A DNA stretch of 64,000 bases from Pollutimonas sp035515055 (GCA_035515055.1 DATJBV010000030.1:14522-78521), one strand, 5' to 3'; shown: positions 17,825 to 26,035, counted from the stretch's first letter. Numbers and translations are program-made. The notes: generated by a model not told the origin, from the sequence alone.

Positions 17825-18811
17825 ATGGCTGAACTTAAACAAAAAATCGCATTGGCCGCCGTGGCCGCATTCGTTGCATCGCCCTTGGCCATTAACGCGG
17901 CTGCCGCTGCCGGCTATCCGGAACAAGCAATCCGTGTGATCGTGCCTTTCGCGCCAGGCGGATCCACCGACATCGTCGCGCGCATCGTCACCCAGCGCAT
18001 GGCGCAAGAGCTCGGGCAGTCCATGGTAGTGGAGAACAAGGGCGGCGCCGGCGGCGCTATCGGCGCGGCGGAAGCGGCCCGCGCCAAGCCGGACGGCTAC
18101 ATCTTGTCGGTGGCAACCGTGTCCACCATGGCCGTCAATCCGGCATGCCGCAAAGATCTTCCCTACAATCCTCTCACCGATTTCGTTCCCATAACGAATT
18201 TTGCCAACCTGCCCAACGTTATCGTCGTCAACCCCAAGTTCCCCGCGCAGGACTTCAAGGGATTCGTGCAGGCACTCAAGGCAGAGCCCTTCAAGCACTC
18301 GTACGGCAGTTCCGGCACGTGCTCGATCAACCACTTATTTGGCGAAGCGTTCAAGCATGCAACGGGTACGCAAATCGTCCATGTGCCGTATAAAGGATCA
18401 GGCCCAGCGGTCGTCGATACGGTTGGCGGCCAAGTAGGCGTGTTGTTCGATAACTTGCCATCGTCCATGGCACAGATCGTGGCGGGCAATCTGCGCGCCA
18501 TCGCCATTGCCGGTCCCGCGCGCGTCACCGCACTGAAAGATGTGCCTACACTCGCCGAACTCGGCTTTCCTCAATTGAACTCGCCCGCTTGGTATGGCCT
18601 GCTGGCTCCCAAAGGAACACCCCCTGACATCGTCAAGAAATTGCACGACGCCGCTGTTGTTGCATTGAAAGACCCCAGCGTCATTCAAGCGCTTGAAAAG
18701 CAGGGTGCCACCCCATCGGGCAATACACCGGAAGAATTCGCGAAAGAAATCAAAGAGCAGTTCGATCGTGCCAAAGTGGTTGTGGGGCAAGACAACTTCA
18801 AGCTAGACTAA
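17825..18811 (+). CDS. Tripartite tricarboxylate transporter receptor (Bug/TctC family), copy 1
   Basis: Bug proteins are periplasmic binding proteins, abundant in Alcaligenaceae, that trap carboxylates and similar small solutes. The 328-residue protein has a signal peptide (residues 1-27, ending AAAAAG), then YPEQAIRVIVPFAPGGSTDIVARIV with the ligand-binding loop, VVENKGGAGGAIGAAEAARAKPDGY and VPYKGSGPAVVDTVGG. The ATG at 17825 is preferred over an in-frame one at 17791: ACAGAGAGA lies seven bases before it, as it does before the next gene. No TctA/TctB partners are present. It is a close duplicate of the following gene. Ligand unknown. Confidence 0.9.
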   Translation: MAELKQKIALAAVAAFVASPLAINAAAAAGYPEQAIRVIVPFAPGGSTDIVARIVTQRMAQELGQSMVVENKGGAGGAIGAAEAARAKPDGYILSVATVSTMAVNPACRKDLPYNPLTDFVPITNFANLPNVIVVNPKFPAQDFKGFVQALKAEPFKHSYGSSGTCSINHLFGEAFKHATGTQIVHVPYKGSGPAVVDTVGGQVGVLFDNLPSSMAQIVAGNLRAIAIAGPARVTALKDVPTLAELGFPQLNSPAWYGLLAPKGTPPDIVKKLHDAAVVALKDPSVIQALEKQGATPSGNTPEEFAKEIKEQFDRAKVVVGQDNFKLD

Positions 18812-18907
18812 CTGACCGAAAAGGGGCCGATGACAGGCGGGACGGGGTAGCCAGGCTGTAAAATGTAGCGTGGTTTTTATTATCAGACCTTTACAGAGAG
18901 ATTCCAT

Positions 18908-19897
18908 ATGGCTCAAATACGACACAAATTTGCCGTTCTCGCGTTAAGCGCAGGCATGGCTTCGCTCTTTGGCGCAGCGGTAGCCACGGCGGCCGAATAC
19001 CCCGAACAACCCATCCGCGTCATCGTGCCCTTTGCCCCGGGCGGCTCCACCGACATCGTCACGCGTATTGTCACGCAACGCATGGGCCAGGAACTCGGCC
19101 AGACCATGGTCGTCGAAAACAAGGGTGGCGCAGGCGGTGCGATCGGTGCCGCGGAAGCCGCCCGTGCCAAGCCCGATGGTTATACGTTGTCCATCGCCTC
19201 GGTGTCCACGCTTGCCGTTCTTCCGGCCTGCCGTCCCACCGACTTGCCATACGATGCGTTGACCGATTTCGTGCCTGTCACGAATTTCGCCAACGTGCCT
19301 AACGTTATCGAGGTCAACCCCAAATTCCCGGCAAAGGACTTCAAAGAGTTCGTCAAGGTGCTGAAAGCCAATCCGGGCAAATATTCTCATGGCAGCTCGG
19401 GCACATGCTCGGTGCTGCATTTGTTCGGCGAGGCGTTCAAGCTTGCTACACAGACCGATGCCGTCCACATCCCCTACAAGGGATCGGGCCCAGCGGTGAC
19501 CGATGCCGTTGGCGGCCAAATCGAAATCCTGTTCGACAATCTGCCGTCGTCCATGAGCCAGATCCAGGCCGGCAATCTGCGGCCGCTGGCCGTGGCATGG
19601 CCAACACGTCTTGAAAGCTTGAAAGATGTGCCGACACTTGCGGAAGAAGGTTATCCGCAGTTGAACCAGCCAGCGTGGTACGGCTTGCTGGCGCCCAAGG
19701 GCACATCGCCTGAAATCGTCAAGAAGTTGCACGCTGCCGCAGTGGTTGCCTTGAAGGACCCCAAGGTAATCGAAGCGCTTGAAAAGCAAGGCGCGGTACC
19801 GTCGGGCAATACGCCCGAGGAATTCGGCAAGGAAATCAAGACGCAATACGACTGGGCAAAAGATGTCGTCGCCAAGGGCAAAATCGTGCTTGAATAA
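18908..19897 (+). CDS. Tripartite tricarboxylate transporter receptor (Bug/TctC family), copy 2
   Basis: This 329-residue periplasmic binding protein is very similar to its upstream neighbour along the full length, from YPEQPIRVIVPFAPGGSTDI through KGGAGGAIGAAEAARAKPDGY to ALEKQGAVPSGNTPEEFGKEI. The signal peptide (MAQIRHKFAVLALSAGMASL, cleavage after ATAA) differs more than the mature part. ACAGAGAGA six bases before the ATG repeats the leader of copy 1. The 96-bp gap separates the two genes and may carry its own promoter. A GC-rich hairpin follows the stop. The duplicated pair probably arose by tandem duplication; whether the ligands have diverged is unknown. Confidence 0.91.
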   Translation: MAQIRHKFAVLALSAGMASLFGAAVATAAEYPEQPIRVIVPFAPGGSTDIVTRIVTQRMGQELGQTMVVENKGGAGGAIGAAEAARAKPDGYTLSIASVSTLAVLPACRPTDLPYDALTDFVPVTNFANVPNVIEVNPKFPAKDFKEFVKVLKANPGKYSHGSSGTCSVLHLFGEAFKLATQTDAVHIPYKGSGPAVTDAVGGQIEILFDNLPSSMSQIQAGNLRPLAVAWPTRLESLKDVPTLAEEGYPQLNQPAWYGLLAPKGTSPEIVKKLHAAAVVALKDPKVIEALEKQGAVPSGNTPEEFGKEIKTQYDWAKDVVAKGKIVLE

Positions 19898-19919
19898 GGC
19901 TTTACGGCTGTAACGAAAT

Positions 19920-19937
19920 CCGGGGCGCAAGCCCCGG
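19920..19937 (+). terminator. Probable terminator after Bug copy 2
   Basis: A 7-bp GC-only stem with a GCAA loop (19920-19926 with 19931-19937) lies 22 bases after the stop codon. The following bases are only partly T-rich, so termination may be incomplete. Confidence 0.55.
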
Positions 19938-19981
19938 TTCGCATTCTGGCCGACTGCTTTATAATTCCGCCTTGCTTCTAC

Positions 19982-20056
19982 GTCTCCATAGTTAAATGGA
20001 TATAACTTTCCCCTCCTAAGGGAAGATTGCAGGTTCGATTCCTGCTGGAGACGCCA
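19982..20056 (+). tRNA. tRNA-Arg (anticodon CCU)
   Basis: The 75-base sequence folds as a full cloverleaf. The acceptor stem is GTCTCCA with TGGAGAC, the anticodon stem TTCCC with GGGAA encloses the loop CTCCTAA, the T arm is GCAGG-TTCGATT-CCTGC, and the discriminator G is followed by an encoded CCA (20054-20056). The anticodon CCT (20015-20017) reads AGG, a rare arginine codon in GC-rich genomes. It stands alone with its own downstream terminator. tRNA-Arg(CCU) loci are known integration targets; I saw no repeated copy of its 3' end in this window. Confidence 0.97.
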
Positions 20057-20091
20057 TGCTTCTTGATTAAAATCATAGGAAGCAAGCTAAT

Positions 20092-20116
20092 ACCACTATA
20101 GTCTATGTGGTTTTTT
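20092..20116 (+). terminator. Rho-independent terminator of the tRNA gene
   Basis: A 5-bp stem, ACCAC (20092-20096) with GTGGT (20107-20111), encloses a 10-base loop and is followed by a run of T to 20116. A second imperfect hairpin at 20058-20083 precedes it. Confidence 0.65.
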
Positions 20117-20135
20117 GGCTTATCCCTCTCGCGCA

Positions 20136-20507
20136 ATGACTTCACCGCATACCCTAGGCGAGCACCGGCTCCGGACGATAGAACTGCTCACAGCAATGGG
20201 CGCGCGCATCAACGCCCTGGCAGCAATGCTGGATATTCCCTTGCGCAACGCTGAAGACTTTACACGCATCCTGCGCCGCGACGATCAAGCCGTTGGTATT
20301 TCAAGAGTGAACCCGGCCTCGGGCCTGCATGCGGAGCTGCGCGGCCTGCTCGTCTTGCGCTACACCATCGTAGGCCGCTGTGTCGAACAGAAGGGCGATC
20401 AAATTGCTCGTGATCTGCTGGATGGCGCGCGGGTCCTGCTTAGAAGCCGCGCCCCCGCGGCGCACGAGCGAAACATGAGTCTACGGCCGCTGTTTGACGA
20501 TTTTTGA
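20136..20507 (+). CDS. Small protein of unknown function
   Basis: This is a 123-residue cytoplasmic-looking protein that I do not recognise. From the ATG at 20136 it has no signal peptide or membrane helix. It has a helical, Leu/Arg/Ala-rich first half (HRLRTIELLTAMGARINALA), a central ILRRDDQAVGISRVNPASGLH and a Leu-rich helix LRGLLVLRYTIVGRCVEQKG, ending in LRPLFDDF. Codon use is like that of its neighbours, which supports coding. The frame could also start at a TTG at 20115, overlapping the tRNA terminator, which I reject. It lies 18 bases before the FabI-like gene, so the two are likely co-expressed and may act together. Confidence 0.6.
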   Translation: MTSPHTLGEHRLRTIELLTAMGARINALAAMLDIPLRNAEDFTRILRRDDQAVGISRVNPASGLHAELRGLLVLRYTIVGRCVEQKGDQIARDLLDGARVLLRSRAPAAHERNMSLRPLFDDF

Positions 20508-20525
20508 TTTGATTTCCGTAAACCC

Positions 20526-21326
20526 ATGACTGCCGGTGATGCCTACGCTATGAAAACACCCTCTTCACCGTTCAGCCTGGAAGGCAAAAAGGGCCTGATC
20601 CTGGGCCTGGCAAACGAGCACAGCATCGCCTGGGGCTGCGCACGCCTGATGCGCGAGCTCGGTGCCGATCTGGTGGTTTCCTGCCTGAACGACAAGGCTC
20701 GACGCTTTGCCGAGCCACTGACGGCCGGGACCGGCATCGAACTCAAAACGTGTAATGTCGAGGAGCCCGGGGAACTGGAAGCCTTGGTCGCAGATGCCGC
20801 AGCCCACATGGGCCGGCTGGACTTTGTGGTGCACTCGATTGCCTGGGCGCCAATGGAAGACCTCCATGCCCGGGTACTCGATAGCTCGGGTCCGGGTTTT
20901 GCGCGCGCCATGGAAGTTTCGTGCCACTCTTTTGCGCGTTTGGCGCGGCTATGCCTGCCGCATATGAGCGGCGGCTGCATGCTCGGCATGAGCTACCTGG
21001 GTGCCGAGGAAGCCGTACCCAATTACGGGCTGATGGGGCCGGTCAAGGCTGCGCTGGAATCCATGGTGCGCTACTTGGCGCTCGAATTGGGGCCGCGCCA
21101 AGTGCGGGTACATGCCGTTTCACCGGGTCCCATCCTCACGCGGGCCGCCTCTGGAATTTCACACTTCGACGATCTGATGGCCAATGCGCAGCGCAAGGCG
21201 CCGCTGGGACGCTTGGTCACCCTGGACGAAATTGCAAGCTTGTGTGCTTTTCTATGCTCGGACGCCGCCACCGGCATGACAGGACAAACGATATACGTGG
21301 ATGCCGGCTGTCATGCCGTGGCCTGA
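20526..21326 (+). CDS. FabI-like enoyl-ACP reductase family protein (SDR)
   Basis: This 266-residue short-chain dehydrogenase resembles enoyl-ACP reductase I. It has the FabI-type nucleotide loop KGLILGLANEHSIAWGCA (not the usual TGxxxGIG), VVHSIAWAP after strand 4, and both FabI catalytic tyrosines in the MSYLGAEEAVPNYGLMGPVK segment with the Y-x6-K lysine. The cofactor end is VSPGPILTRAASGI and GQTIYVDAG. It could start at 20526 or at an in-frame ATG at 20550. It is not near fab genes but next to an unknown protein and a LysR/CoA-transferase unit, suggesting a specialised reductase. It converges with and overlaps the LysR gene by 16 bases. Confidence 0.78.
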   Translation: MTAGDAYAMKTPSSPFSLEGKKGLILGLANEHSIAWGCARLMRELGADLVVSCLNDKARRFAEPLTAGTGIELKTCNVEEPGELEALVADAAAHMGRLDFVVHSIAWAPMEDLHARVLDSSGPGFARAMEVSCHSFARLARLCLPHMSGGCMLGMSYLGAEEAVPNYGLMGPVKAALESMVRYLALELGPRQVRVHAVSPGPILTRAASGISHFDDLMANAQRKAPLGRLVTLDEIASLCAFLCSDAATGMTGQTIYVDAGCHAVA

Positions 21327-22306
21327 TTACTGCGAATATGCGCCGCCTGCGGGCGGATGACGGCCGCTCTGCGCGGCCTGCTGGAGATGCCGTCCAGTTC
21401 CCCGACCAGTAGACGAACCAGTCGCAACACCTCCCTGGAAGCGCTCGTCATGGGATGGCGGCTGGTGGTTTCCACGAATGTGACCTGCCTTACGACCGGA
21501 TGGGTGATCGGTACGGCCGATAACACCCCACTGGCCAGTTCATCTTGCACCGCATGCGGGGGAAGCACACTGAATAGCTGGCAGCTCGCGAGTGCGTCCT
21601 TGATCACGGCGCCCGAATTCGCCTCGAGCACGACATTCATCCGCAGTCGTTGGCGGCCCGCAATTTCGTCGAACAACGAACGCATGCCGTTCGGCCTGGC
21701 AGGCAATGCCAGGCCTAGCGAACTGACGGTAGCGAACCGCACCGACTTCTGCTTCAGTACCAAAGCGCCAGTTTTTCCGACCAGACACATGGCGCTGCTG
21801 AAAATGGCTTCTTGCGATTCGCGAACAGTGGGCCGATAGCGATTGAAAATCCCGATATCCACCTTTCCTTCGGCGAGCAAGGCTTGCACTTCACCGCTAT
21901 AGGCCTCGATAGCCCGTAGCCGTATGTCCGGAAACTCTTCCTGCAGACGGCCTAGCAGCGTGCCCACGAGCGGCCGGCACATCGACGGCAGCACGGCAAT
22001 GTTGACGACACCCGCCGGAGTGCGGCGCACCTCTTTTGCAACGTCCATGAGCTGCCGCGCTTCCTGCAGCAACACGCGAGCCTGCGGCAGCAGGGTGCTG
22101 CCCAGTTCCGTCAGCTCGACGCCTCTGCCTGTCCGGTGAAACAAGCGTCCGCCAAGCACGTGTTCCAAGTGGGAAATATGCCTGCTCAACGCGGACTGGG
22201 CTAACCCCATCGCCGCGGCCGCGCGTGTCAGGCTGCCCTGATCGGCCGTCTGGGCAAAGCACCGCAGACTTTTCAAATCCACGGTGCTGTTATCTGTATT
22301 CGGCAT
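21311..22306 (-). CDS. LysR-type transcriptional regulator
   Basis: This 331-residue regulator has an N-terminal winged helix-turn-helix at residues 10-68 (LKSLRCFAQTADQGSLTRAA, then LAQSALSRHISHLEHVLGGRLF) and a periplasmic-binding-protein-like effector domain from about residue 95. It is transcribed divergently from a CoA transferase gene with 84 bp between, the normal layout for a LysR regulator and its target, so it most likely senses a carboxylate or CoA ester and controls the CoA transferase/Bug pair and itself. Two copies of a 17-base repeat flank the junction. Its 3' end overlaps the FabI-like gene on the other strand. Confidence 0.92.
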   Translation of the reverse strand: MPNTDNSTVDLKSLRCFAQTADQGSLTRAAAAMGLAQSALSRHISHLEHVLGGRLFHRTGRGVELTELGSTLLPQARVLLQEARQLMDVAKEVRRTPAGVVNIAVLPSMCRPLVGTLLGRLQEEFPDIRLRAIEAYSGEVQALLAEGKVDIGIFNRYRPTVRESQEAIFSSAMCLVGKTGALVLKQKSVRFATVSSLGLALPARPNGMRSLFDEIAGRQRLRMNVVLEANSGAVIKDALASCQLFSVLPPHAVQDELASGVLSAVPITHPVVRQVTFVETTSRHPMTSASREVLRLVRLLVGELDGISSRPRRAAVIRPQAAHIRSNQATA

Positions 22307-22344
22307 GACTGATATCCATATTATCTGTATTCCGCATCGGAATA
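22290..22344. promoter_or_regulatory. Candidate LysR operator: paired 17-base repeats plus palindrome
   Basis: TTATCTGTATTCGGCAT (22290-22306, overlapping the LysR start codon) recurs with one change as TTATCTGTATTCCGCAT (22321-22337). The copies are 31 bases apart, close to three helical turns. The second copy runs into a perfect 7-bp inverted repeat TATTCCG/CGGAATA with a CAT centre (22328-22344), which contains a T-N11-A core as in LysR sites. This is the likely binding region for the divergent regulator; the assignment is inference. Confidence 0.6.
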
Positions 22345-22390
22345 ATGCTCACTATACTCGTGTCACCTTATCACTTGTCAACGTGGATCA

Positions 22391-23602
22391 ATGTCTCATC
22401 ACCCTGAAAATACAGGCCCATTGGAAGGGCTGCGCATCCTGGATCTGTCTACCGTCGTTGCAGGTCCGCTCGCCTCTACGTTGCTTGCCGACCTTGGCGC
22501 GATGGTCCTGAAGGTCGAAATGCCCGATTCGGGCGATGGACTGCGCGGGCTGGCTCCGCACAAGAACGGCGTACCGCTGTGGTGGAAGGTCACCAATCGC
22601 AATAAGCGCGGCATTACCGTGGACTTGCGCCGCGACGAAGGCCGTGAACTGATTGCCCGTTTATTGCCGGACTATGACGTGCTGGTCGAAAACTTTCGTC
22701 CCGGAACGCTGGACCGCTGGGGCATGACCAAGGCGTGGATGCACGAGATCAATCCTGCGCTCACCATCTTGCGTATCACTGGGTTCGGACAAACCGGTCC
22801 ATACAGTAGCAAGCCGGGCTTCGCGCGCGTGCTCGAGGCCATGACGGGGTTCACGAATATTTGCGGTTCGCCCGACGGGCCGCCGCTGCACATGGGATTT
22901 CCGGTGGCCGATGCGGTCGCAGGGCTGTTCGGCGCCGTGGGCATTCTTAGCGCCTTGCATCACCAGCGCACGACCGGCGTACGGCAGGGACAGGAAATCG
23001 ACTGCTCGCTCATGGAATCAATGTTCCGCATTTTGGATTTCTTGCCCATCGAATACGATCAGCTCGGCGTGGTGCGCCAGCGATCGGGAAACTTCAGCCA
23101 ATACGCCTCTCCGGGGAATGTTTACGCCACGCGTGAAGGGCGGTGGGCATCGATTGCGGCATCGACGCAAAGCATCTTCGTACGCCTTTGTACAGCGCTG
23201 GGAAGAGACGATCTTATCGCGCATCCCGACTTTGCCGACAACCGGTTGCGCGTCCAGAATCGTGAGGCGCTGGACCAGATAATCAAGGACGAGATCGCAA
23301 AATATTCCATTCCCGAGCTGGGGGCGCTGCTCGACAAGCATGAAGTGGGCTTCAGCCCTATTTACGACATCGCCGATATTTTCAAGGACCCTCACTTTGC
23401 CGCAAGAAAGGCAATCGTCAGCGTCGATGACGGCGAGCTGGGTCCGGTGCGTATGCAAAACGTCGTGCCGGTCTTTTCACTAACCCCGGGCAAGGTTCGA
23501 TGCACTGGTCCGTCGATCGGCCAGCACAACGACGAAGTGCTGCATGGCCTGGGCTTGAACGATGAACAAATCCATAACTTGCGTGCGGCAAAAATAATCT
23601 GA
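22391..23602 (+). CDS. Family III (CaiB/BaiF) CoA transferase
   Basis: This 403-residue family III CoA transferase is distinct from the one at 4897. The N-terminal half has LEGLRILDLSTVVAGPLASTLLADLGAMVLKVE, NRNKRGITVDLRRDEGR and VLVENFRPGTLDRWGM. GFPVADAVAGLFGAVGIL contains the candidate catalytic Asp. The linker and C-terminal wrap are normal, ending QIHNLRAAKII. It is divergent from the LysR regulator and followed 58 bases later by a Bug protein. A plausible unit is a periplasmic binder plus CoA activation of the same acid, as seen in many Alcaligenaceae loci. The substrate is unknown. Confidence 0.88.
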   Translation: MSHHPENTGPLEGLRILDLSTVVAGPLASTLLADLGAMVLKVEMPDSGDGLRGLAPHKNGVPLWWKVTNRNKRGITVDLRRDEGRELIARLLPDYDVLVENFRPGTLDRWGMTKAWMHEINPALTILRITGFGQTGPYSSKPGFARVLEAMTGFTNICGSPDGPPLHMGFPVADAVAGLFGAVGILSALHHQRTTGVRQGQEIDCSLMESMFRILDFLPIEYDQLGVVRQRSGNFSQYASPGNVYATREGRWASIAASTQSIFVRLCTALGRDDLIAHPDFADNRLRVQNREALDQIIKDEIAKYSIPELGALLDKHEVGFSPIYDIADIFKDPHFAARKAIVSVDDGELGPVRMQNVVPVFSLTPGKVRCTGPSIGQHNDEVLHGLGLNDEQIHNLRAAKII

Positions 23603-23660
23603 CACGCCAAGGGCTCGCCACGAAGCCTTCTGCCACGACATAGACATATCGGAGACAACC

Positions 23661-24632
23661 ATGAAACGCATATCCCACTTTTTACTTTGCCTGCTTATAG
23701 GGGCTTGTGCCAGTGTGGCACACGCCAGCCCAACCTATCCCGACAAACCATTGAAGATACTGGTCGGCTTTCCCGCCGGCCAGGCAACCGATTCGGTGGC
23801 GCGCCTGGTGGCTGAAAGGCTGTCTCGCGCATTATCGCAACCGGTCATCGTCGAGAACAGGCCGGGGCAGGGCGGCAGCCTGGCGTTGGCGCAGTTGGCC
23901 AAGGCCTCGCCGGATGGGTACCAGATGATGTTGTCCGCGACCGCGTCGCTGGTGACGAATCCGCATTTGTACAAGAACGTCGGCTATGACACCTTGAAGG
24001 ATTTTGAGCCTGTGGGTTTGATTGCCGACTTGCCGCTGGTGCTGGTGGCGACATCGGCGGCGCCTTTCAATACGCCGCAAGAGTTCTTGGCATATGCCCA
24101 GGCGAACCCCGGGAAACTGAATTATTCATCTTCAGGAAATGGCACGCTATCCCACTTGGCCATGGAGCTGTTACAGCGCGAGAAGGGAATCTCGTTGACG
24201 CATGTCCCCTACAAAGGCAGCCCCCGCGCCATGGTGGATTTGGCGGCGGGCAATGTGTCGGTTGGCTTCGATACCGTGGCCGTGACCAAAGCCCTGATCG
24301 ACGCGAAGCGCTTGAAATTACTGGCGGTCGCCTTGCCGGAGCGCATGGCGCTTTTGCCCGGCACGCCCACGATGATCGAATCCGGGGTTCCTGACTTCGT
24401 CGCGAGTGCGTGGCTGGGCATGGTATTTCCCAAAGGCACGCCTACCGATATCGTCAATAAAATGAATGCGGAACTAGGCAAGGTCATTGCCCAGCCCGAC
24501 ATACAGAAGTCGCTGCAGGCCATGGGCGCAATACCGCTATCCTCGTCCGTCGCGGAGTTCGCCGCGCTGTTGAAGAGCGACTACGCAAAGTGGGGTGCAA
24601 TTGTGCGCGAATCGGGCGCGAGCGTCGATTGA
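23661..24632 (+). CDS. Tripartite tricarboxylate transporter receptor (Bug/TctC family), copy 3
   Basis: This 323-residue periplasmic binding protein has a signal peptide at residues 1-22 (FLLCLLIGACASVAHA). It then shows YPDKPLKILVGFPAGQATDSVAR, VIVENRPGQGGSLALAQLAKASPDGY and HVPYKGSPRAMVDLAAG. It is much less similar to the tandem pair at 17.8-19.9 kb than they are to each other, and its binding loop is GFPAGQATD instead of PFAPGGSTD, so a different ligand is likely. A GGAG ribosome site precedes the ATG. It is probably in one transcript with the CoA transferase and ends four bases before the convergent ybaK gene. Confidence 0.9.
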   Translation: MKRISHFLLCLLIGACASVAHASPTYPDKPLKILVGFPAGQATDSVARLVAERLSRALSQPVIVENRPGQGGSLALAQLAKASPDGYQMMLSATASLVTNPHLYKNVGYDTLKDFEPVGLIADLPLVLVATSAAPFNTPQEFLAYAQANPGKLNYSSSGNGTLSHLAMELLQREKGISLTHVPYKGSPRAMVDLAAGNVSVGFDTVAVTKALIDAKRLKLLAVALPERMALLPGTPTMIESGVPDFVASAWLGMVFPKGTPTDIVNKMNAELGKVIAQPDIQKSLQAMGAIPLSSSVAEFAALLKSDYAKWGAIVRESGASVD

Positions 24633-24635
24633 ACC

Positions 24636-25130
24636 CTAGCCTTTGGGCAGGCCGACGCGGACGGGTTTGGCGCCGAGCCAGTCGACCAGCGCGGCCGGGG
24701 GCAGGCTGACAAGATAGCCACGCCGGCCGCCATTCAAGTAGATCAAGGGAAAATCCAGCACGGTGGCTTCGACCCACACTGGCATTCTCTTGCGTGTGGC
24801 AAAGGGCGAAGTCCCGCCGACCAGGTAGCCGGAATGCTTTTGCGCGGTGGCCGGCAGGCACGGGGCAATTCGTTTTGCCCCCGTCTGGCGCGCCAGATTC
24901 TTGGTGGAGACTTCGTAGTCTCCGTGCATCAAGATAACCAGCGGCTGCGCGTTTTCGTCTTCCATGATCAGTGTCTTGATGACTTGGTGCGGATCGACGC
25001 CAAGCTGACGTGCGGACTCGGCGGCGCCGCCGTGGTCGACATAGTCGTAGGGATGCTCGCCGAACGGGATGCGGTGGTCTTTCAGGAACTGCGTGGCTGG
25101 CGTTTCAGATATATGCTTGGATTTGGCCAT
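24636..25130 (-). CDS. ybaK: Cys-tRNA(Pro)/Cys-tRNA(Cys) deacylase YbaK
   Basis: YbaK hydrolyses mischarged Cys-tRNA(Pro) in trans. The protein has 164 residues from the ATG at 25130. ETPATQFLKDHRIPFGEHPYDY at the N-terminus, AARQLGVDPHQVIKTLI-like, QTGAKRIAPCLPATAQKHSGYLVGGTSPFATRKRMPVW (with the family Lys and GGxSP loop), and LIYLNGGRRGYLVSL are all typical of the YbaK/EbsC family. The open frame continues far upstream into xerD in another frame; that extension has no homology and is rejected. The gene follows xerD by five bases on the minus strand and is probably cotranscribed with it. Confidence 0.93.
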   Translation of the reverse strand: MAKSKHISETPATQFLKDHRIPFGEHPYDYVDHGGAAESARQLGVDPHQVIKTLIMEDENAQPLVILMHGDYEVSTKNLARQTGAKRIAPCLPATAQKHSGYLVGGTSPFATRKRMPVWVEATVLDFPLIYLNGGRRGYLVSLPPAALVDWLGAKPVRVGLPKG

Positions 25131-25135
25131 GGGCG

Positions 25136-26035
25136 TCAGGCTCGAGGGTGATGTTTGGCGTGCAGTGCTTTCAAGCGTTCGCGGGCCACATGAGTATAAA
25201 TCTGGGTGGTCGATATGTCGGCATGGCCCAACAGCATTTGAACAACGCGTAGATCGGCGCCATGGTTGAGCAAGTGCGTGGCAAAGGCATGGCGAAGTAC
25301 ATGCGGCGACAACGGCGTGTGAATGTCGGCGGTGGCGGCGTGCTTCTTCACGATCAGCCAGAACGATTGGCGCGTCATTGCCGCGGCCCGCGCGGTGACG
25401 AATAAGGCGTCGCAGCGGCGCGCGCCCAGCAATTCGGGCCGAGCCTGTGCCAGGTAGCGCTCGATCCAATGCTGTGCTTCCGCGCCCAGCGGAACCAGCC
25501 TGTCCTTGCCGCCCTTGCCCATGGTGACGCGTATGATGCCTTCGGTCAGGCTTGCATCCAGCACATTCAGGCTGATCAGTTCGGTGACCCGCAGCCCCGT
25601 CGCATATAGCGTTTCCAGCATGGCGCGGTCGCGCAGGCCGAGGGTGGTGGCTTCATTTGGCGCTTGCAACAAGGCGTCGACCTGATCCTCGGAAAGCGTC
25701 TTGGGGAAGCGGGCCGCCTGCTTGGCCGCGCGCAAGCTTAGGCAGGGATCGCGGGCGATAAGCCCCTGGCGCAATGCCCATAGAAAAAAGCGTCGCAAGG
25801 ATGCCAGCCGGCGGTTTGCCGTGGTGGCTTTGCTGCTTGCATGGCGCGCGGCAAACCATTCCTGGATGTCGGCGGCCTCGGCCTCGTGGATGTCCCTGGC
25901 TTTCTTGACGAACAGCCATTGCGCGAAGGCCGTCAAGTCGCGCCGGTAGGCGGACAGGGTATTCTGCGCCAGGCCGTCTTCCAGCCACAGGGTATCAAGG
26001 AAGGTGTCGATGCAGGCGGGTGGAGAAAAGGCCAC
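25136..26035 (-). CDS. xerD: Site-specific tyrosine recombinase XerD
   Basis: XerD acts with XerC at dif to resolve chromosome dimers during division. The 299-residue protein has an N-terminal SAM-like core-binding domain (about 1-95) and a catalytic domain with the full set of residues: Arg in ATGLRVTELI, Lys in GKGGKDRLVPL, HVLRHAFATHLL with His and Arg, His in LLGHADISTTQIYTHV and the nucleophilic Tyr in the same segment. Length and the segment around LSPHVLRHAF fit XerD better than XerC. It is divergent from modA across 116 bp and precedes ybaK. No integrative element surrounds it, so it is the chromosomal housekeeping enzyme. Confidence 0.92.
   Translation of the reverse strand: MAFSPPACIDTFLDTLWLEDGLAQNTLSAYRRDLTAFAQWLFVKKARDIHEAEAADIQEWFAARHASSKATTANRRLASLRRFFLWALRQGLIARDPCLSLRAAKQAARFPKTLSEDQVDALLQAPNEATTLGLRDRAMLETLYATGLRVTELISLNVLDASLTEGIIRVTMGKGGKDRLVPLGAEAQHWIERYLAQARPELLGARRCDALFVTARAAAMTRQSFWLIVKKHAATADIHTPLSPHVLRHAFATHLLNHGADLRVVQMLLGHADISTTQIYTHVARERLKALHAKHHPRA

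Noticed and set aside
20030..20056. tRNA-Arg(CCU) as an attachment site for an integrated element.
   Set aside because: No second copy of the tRNA 3' end was seen in the window, and the only recombinase (xerD) is the housekeeping type.
24636..25469. A long version of YbaK starting at 25469.
   Set aside because: The added N-terminus overlaps xerD in another frame and has no resemblance to the YbaK family; 25130 gives the normal length.
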